Assembly: GCA_004102645.1 (NCBI GenBank)
Contig: CP034928.1
Coordinates: 1,170,153-1,234,152 of the forward strand
From: Candidatus Bipolaricaulis sibiricus
GTDB taxonomy: Bacteria > Bipolaricaulota > Bipolaricaulia > Bipolaricaulales > Bipolaricaulaceae
DNA length: 64,000 bases
Reading direction: 5' to 3'
How positions within the stretch are numbered: position 1 is the first letter of the stretch; each line of letters starts with the position of its first letter. A program made the position numbers and the translations under genes. Of the stretch, positions 63,548 to 64,000 are shown piece by piece. The notes beneath the pieces are model-generated. The model was not told the DNA's origin. It did not search any database and was given only the letters and a program-made list of their open reading frames with translations.

Positions 63548-64000
63548 ATGCTCGACCTACGAGAGATCCGCACCGACCCCGCAGGCACGTTGGCCCGCCT
63601 CCGGCGGCGTGATCCAACGCTTGACCTCGCGCCGTTGCTTGCTCTTGACGAGGAGCGGCGCCTGCTGACCCAGAAGGTGGACGACCTGCGTCGCCAGCAG
63701 AACGAAGCCTCGGAGCGCATCGCGATCCTGGGGCGGGAGAGCCGGCACGCGGACAAGGAACCGCTGCTGGCGCAGATGCGTGACGTCGCTGCAGAGCGGA
63801 AGGAGGCGGAGGCCCGCCTCCAGGTGGTCGAGCGAGAGCTCGAGTCCCAGGTCCTCGCCCTTCCCAACATCCCCCATGACTCGGTCCCCGACGGAACGAA
63901 GGAGGAGAAGGTCATCCTCCGAACGCACGGGGACAAGCCCCGGTTCGCGTTCCCGCCGCAGCACCACGTCGCTCTGGCCCAGAATCTGGGTCTCCTTGAT
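63548..64000 (+). CDS. serS: Seryl-tRNA synthetase, N-terminal part
   Basis: The first 151 residues are visible. MLDLREIRTDPAGTLARLRRRD is the standard opening, followed by the long antiparallel coiled-coil arm that binds tRNA-Ser (LDEERRLLTQKVDDLRRQQNEAS, ERKEAEARLQVVERELESQ) and LALPNIPHDSVPDG, then the start of the catalytic domain. The catalytic motifs 1-3 lie beyond the window. It is on the opposite strand to the RNase Z-like gene. Confidence 0.95.
   Translation, partial: MLDLREIRTDPAGTLARLRRRDPTLDLAPLLALDEERRLLTQKVDDLRRQQNEASERIAILGRESRHADKEPLLAQMRDVAAERKEAEARLQVVERELESQVLALPNIPHDSVPDGTKEEKVILRTHGDKPRFAFPPQHHVALAQNLGLLD

Overview
This is 64 kb of GC-rich bacterial chromosome. It is densely packed, with many overlapping stop and start codons, strong GAGGAGG-type ribosome binding sites in front of some genes and apparently leaderless starts in others. 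No rRNA, plasmid or phage hallmark is present. A two-subunit plant-type ATP-citrate lyase beside aconitase and isocitrate dehydrogenase, a serC-serA-DUF1015 run, several lipoproteins and a PKD-domain surface protein suggest an uncultured anaerobic lineage. Candidatus Bipolaricaulota (Acetothermia/OP1) is my best guess. It is a guess from gene content and should be tested by placing FusA and SerS in a tree.

Region by region: 1-4.5 kb holds secreted proteins (a large repeat/PKD protein running off the left edge, a PrcB-like lipoprotein and an unknown exported protein). 4.5-7.4 kb is a two-gene peptidase operon (M32 carboxypeptidase and a TldE/PmbA-like protein). 7.5-10.9 kb is a four-gene overlapping operon (NMT1/SsuA-type ABC transporter plus NAD kinase). 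10.9-13.3 kb holds a histone-deacetylase-like hydrolase divergent from maf and a radical SAM activase. 13.6-16.9 kb is a serine-biosynthesis operon (aminotransferase, 3-phosphoglycerate dehydrogenase, DUF1015). 17-19.2 kb holds a DOMON/2-TM pair and a beta-carbonic anhydrase. 19.2-26.5 kb is the citrate-cleavage operon: aconitase, IclR regulator, isocitrate dehydrogenase (frameshifted as given), AclA and AclB. 26.5-29.3 kb holds an MFS transporter, an AlkD-like protein and a small P-loop kinase.

29.36-30.49 kb is an insertion sequence with terminal inverted repeats and an 8-bp target duplication; a decayed, shortened copy in the opposite orientation lies at 34.1-35.0 kb. Between them are a small flavin-binding protein, a membrane protein, an exported alpha/beta hydrolase and an exported unknown. 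35-40.5 kb is a catabolic operon: an argininosuccinate-lyase-like enzyme, a sugar-type ABC importer without its ATPase, and an amidohydrolase. 40.6-44.1 kb holds an MFS protein, a cysteine-rich ferredoxin and a class III nucleotide cyclase. 44.4-46.3 kb holds tRNA-Pro(UGG) and holB-ricT. 46.4-50.8 kb holds a membrane-anchored protein, fusA, a small membrane protein and pgsA. 50.9-55.4 kb holds a winged-helix protein, DUF4438, tpiA, a slipin and a YycJ-type hydrolase. 55.3-59.3 kb is a short division cluster (ftsI, ftsL, rsmH, propeller lipoprotein). 59.9-64 kb holds an exported hydrolase (frameshifted), a class III aminotransferase, an RNase Z-like protein and the start of serS.

Metabolically, the cluster at 19-26 kb links 2-oxoglutarate/isocitrate/citrate to acetyl-CoA and oxaloacetate, consistent with reductive TCA chemistry or citrate cleavage. 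Carbonic anhydrase directly upstream may supply bicarbonate or CO2. The most unusual signals are the widespread -10 boxes sitting 6-8 nt before start codons, an insertion sequence whose two target sites share CTAG, and the lyase/importer/amidohydrolase operon, whose substrate I cannot name. Three single-base frameshifts in otherwise well-conserved reading frames suggest either sequencing or assembly errors or recent decay.
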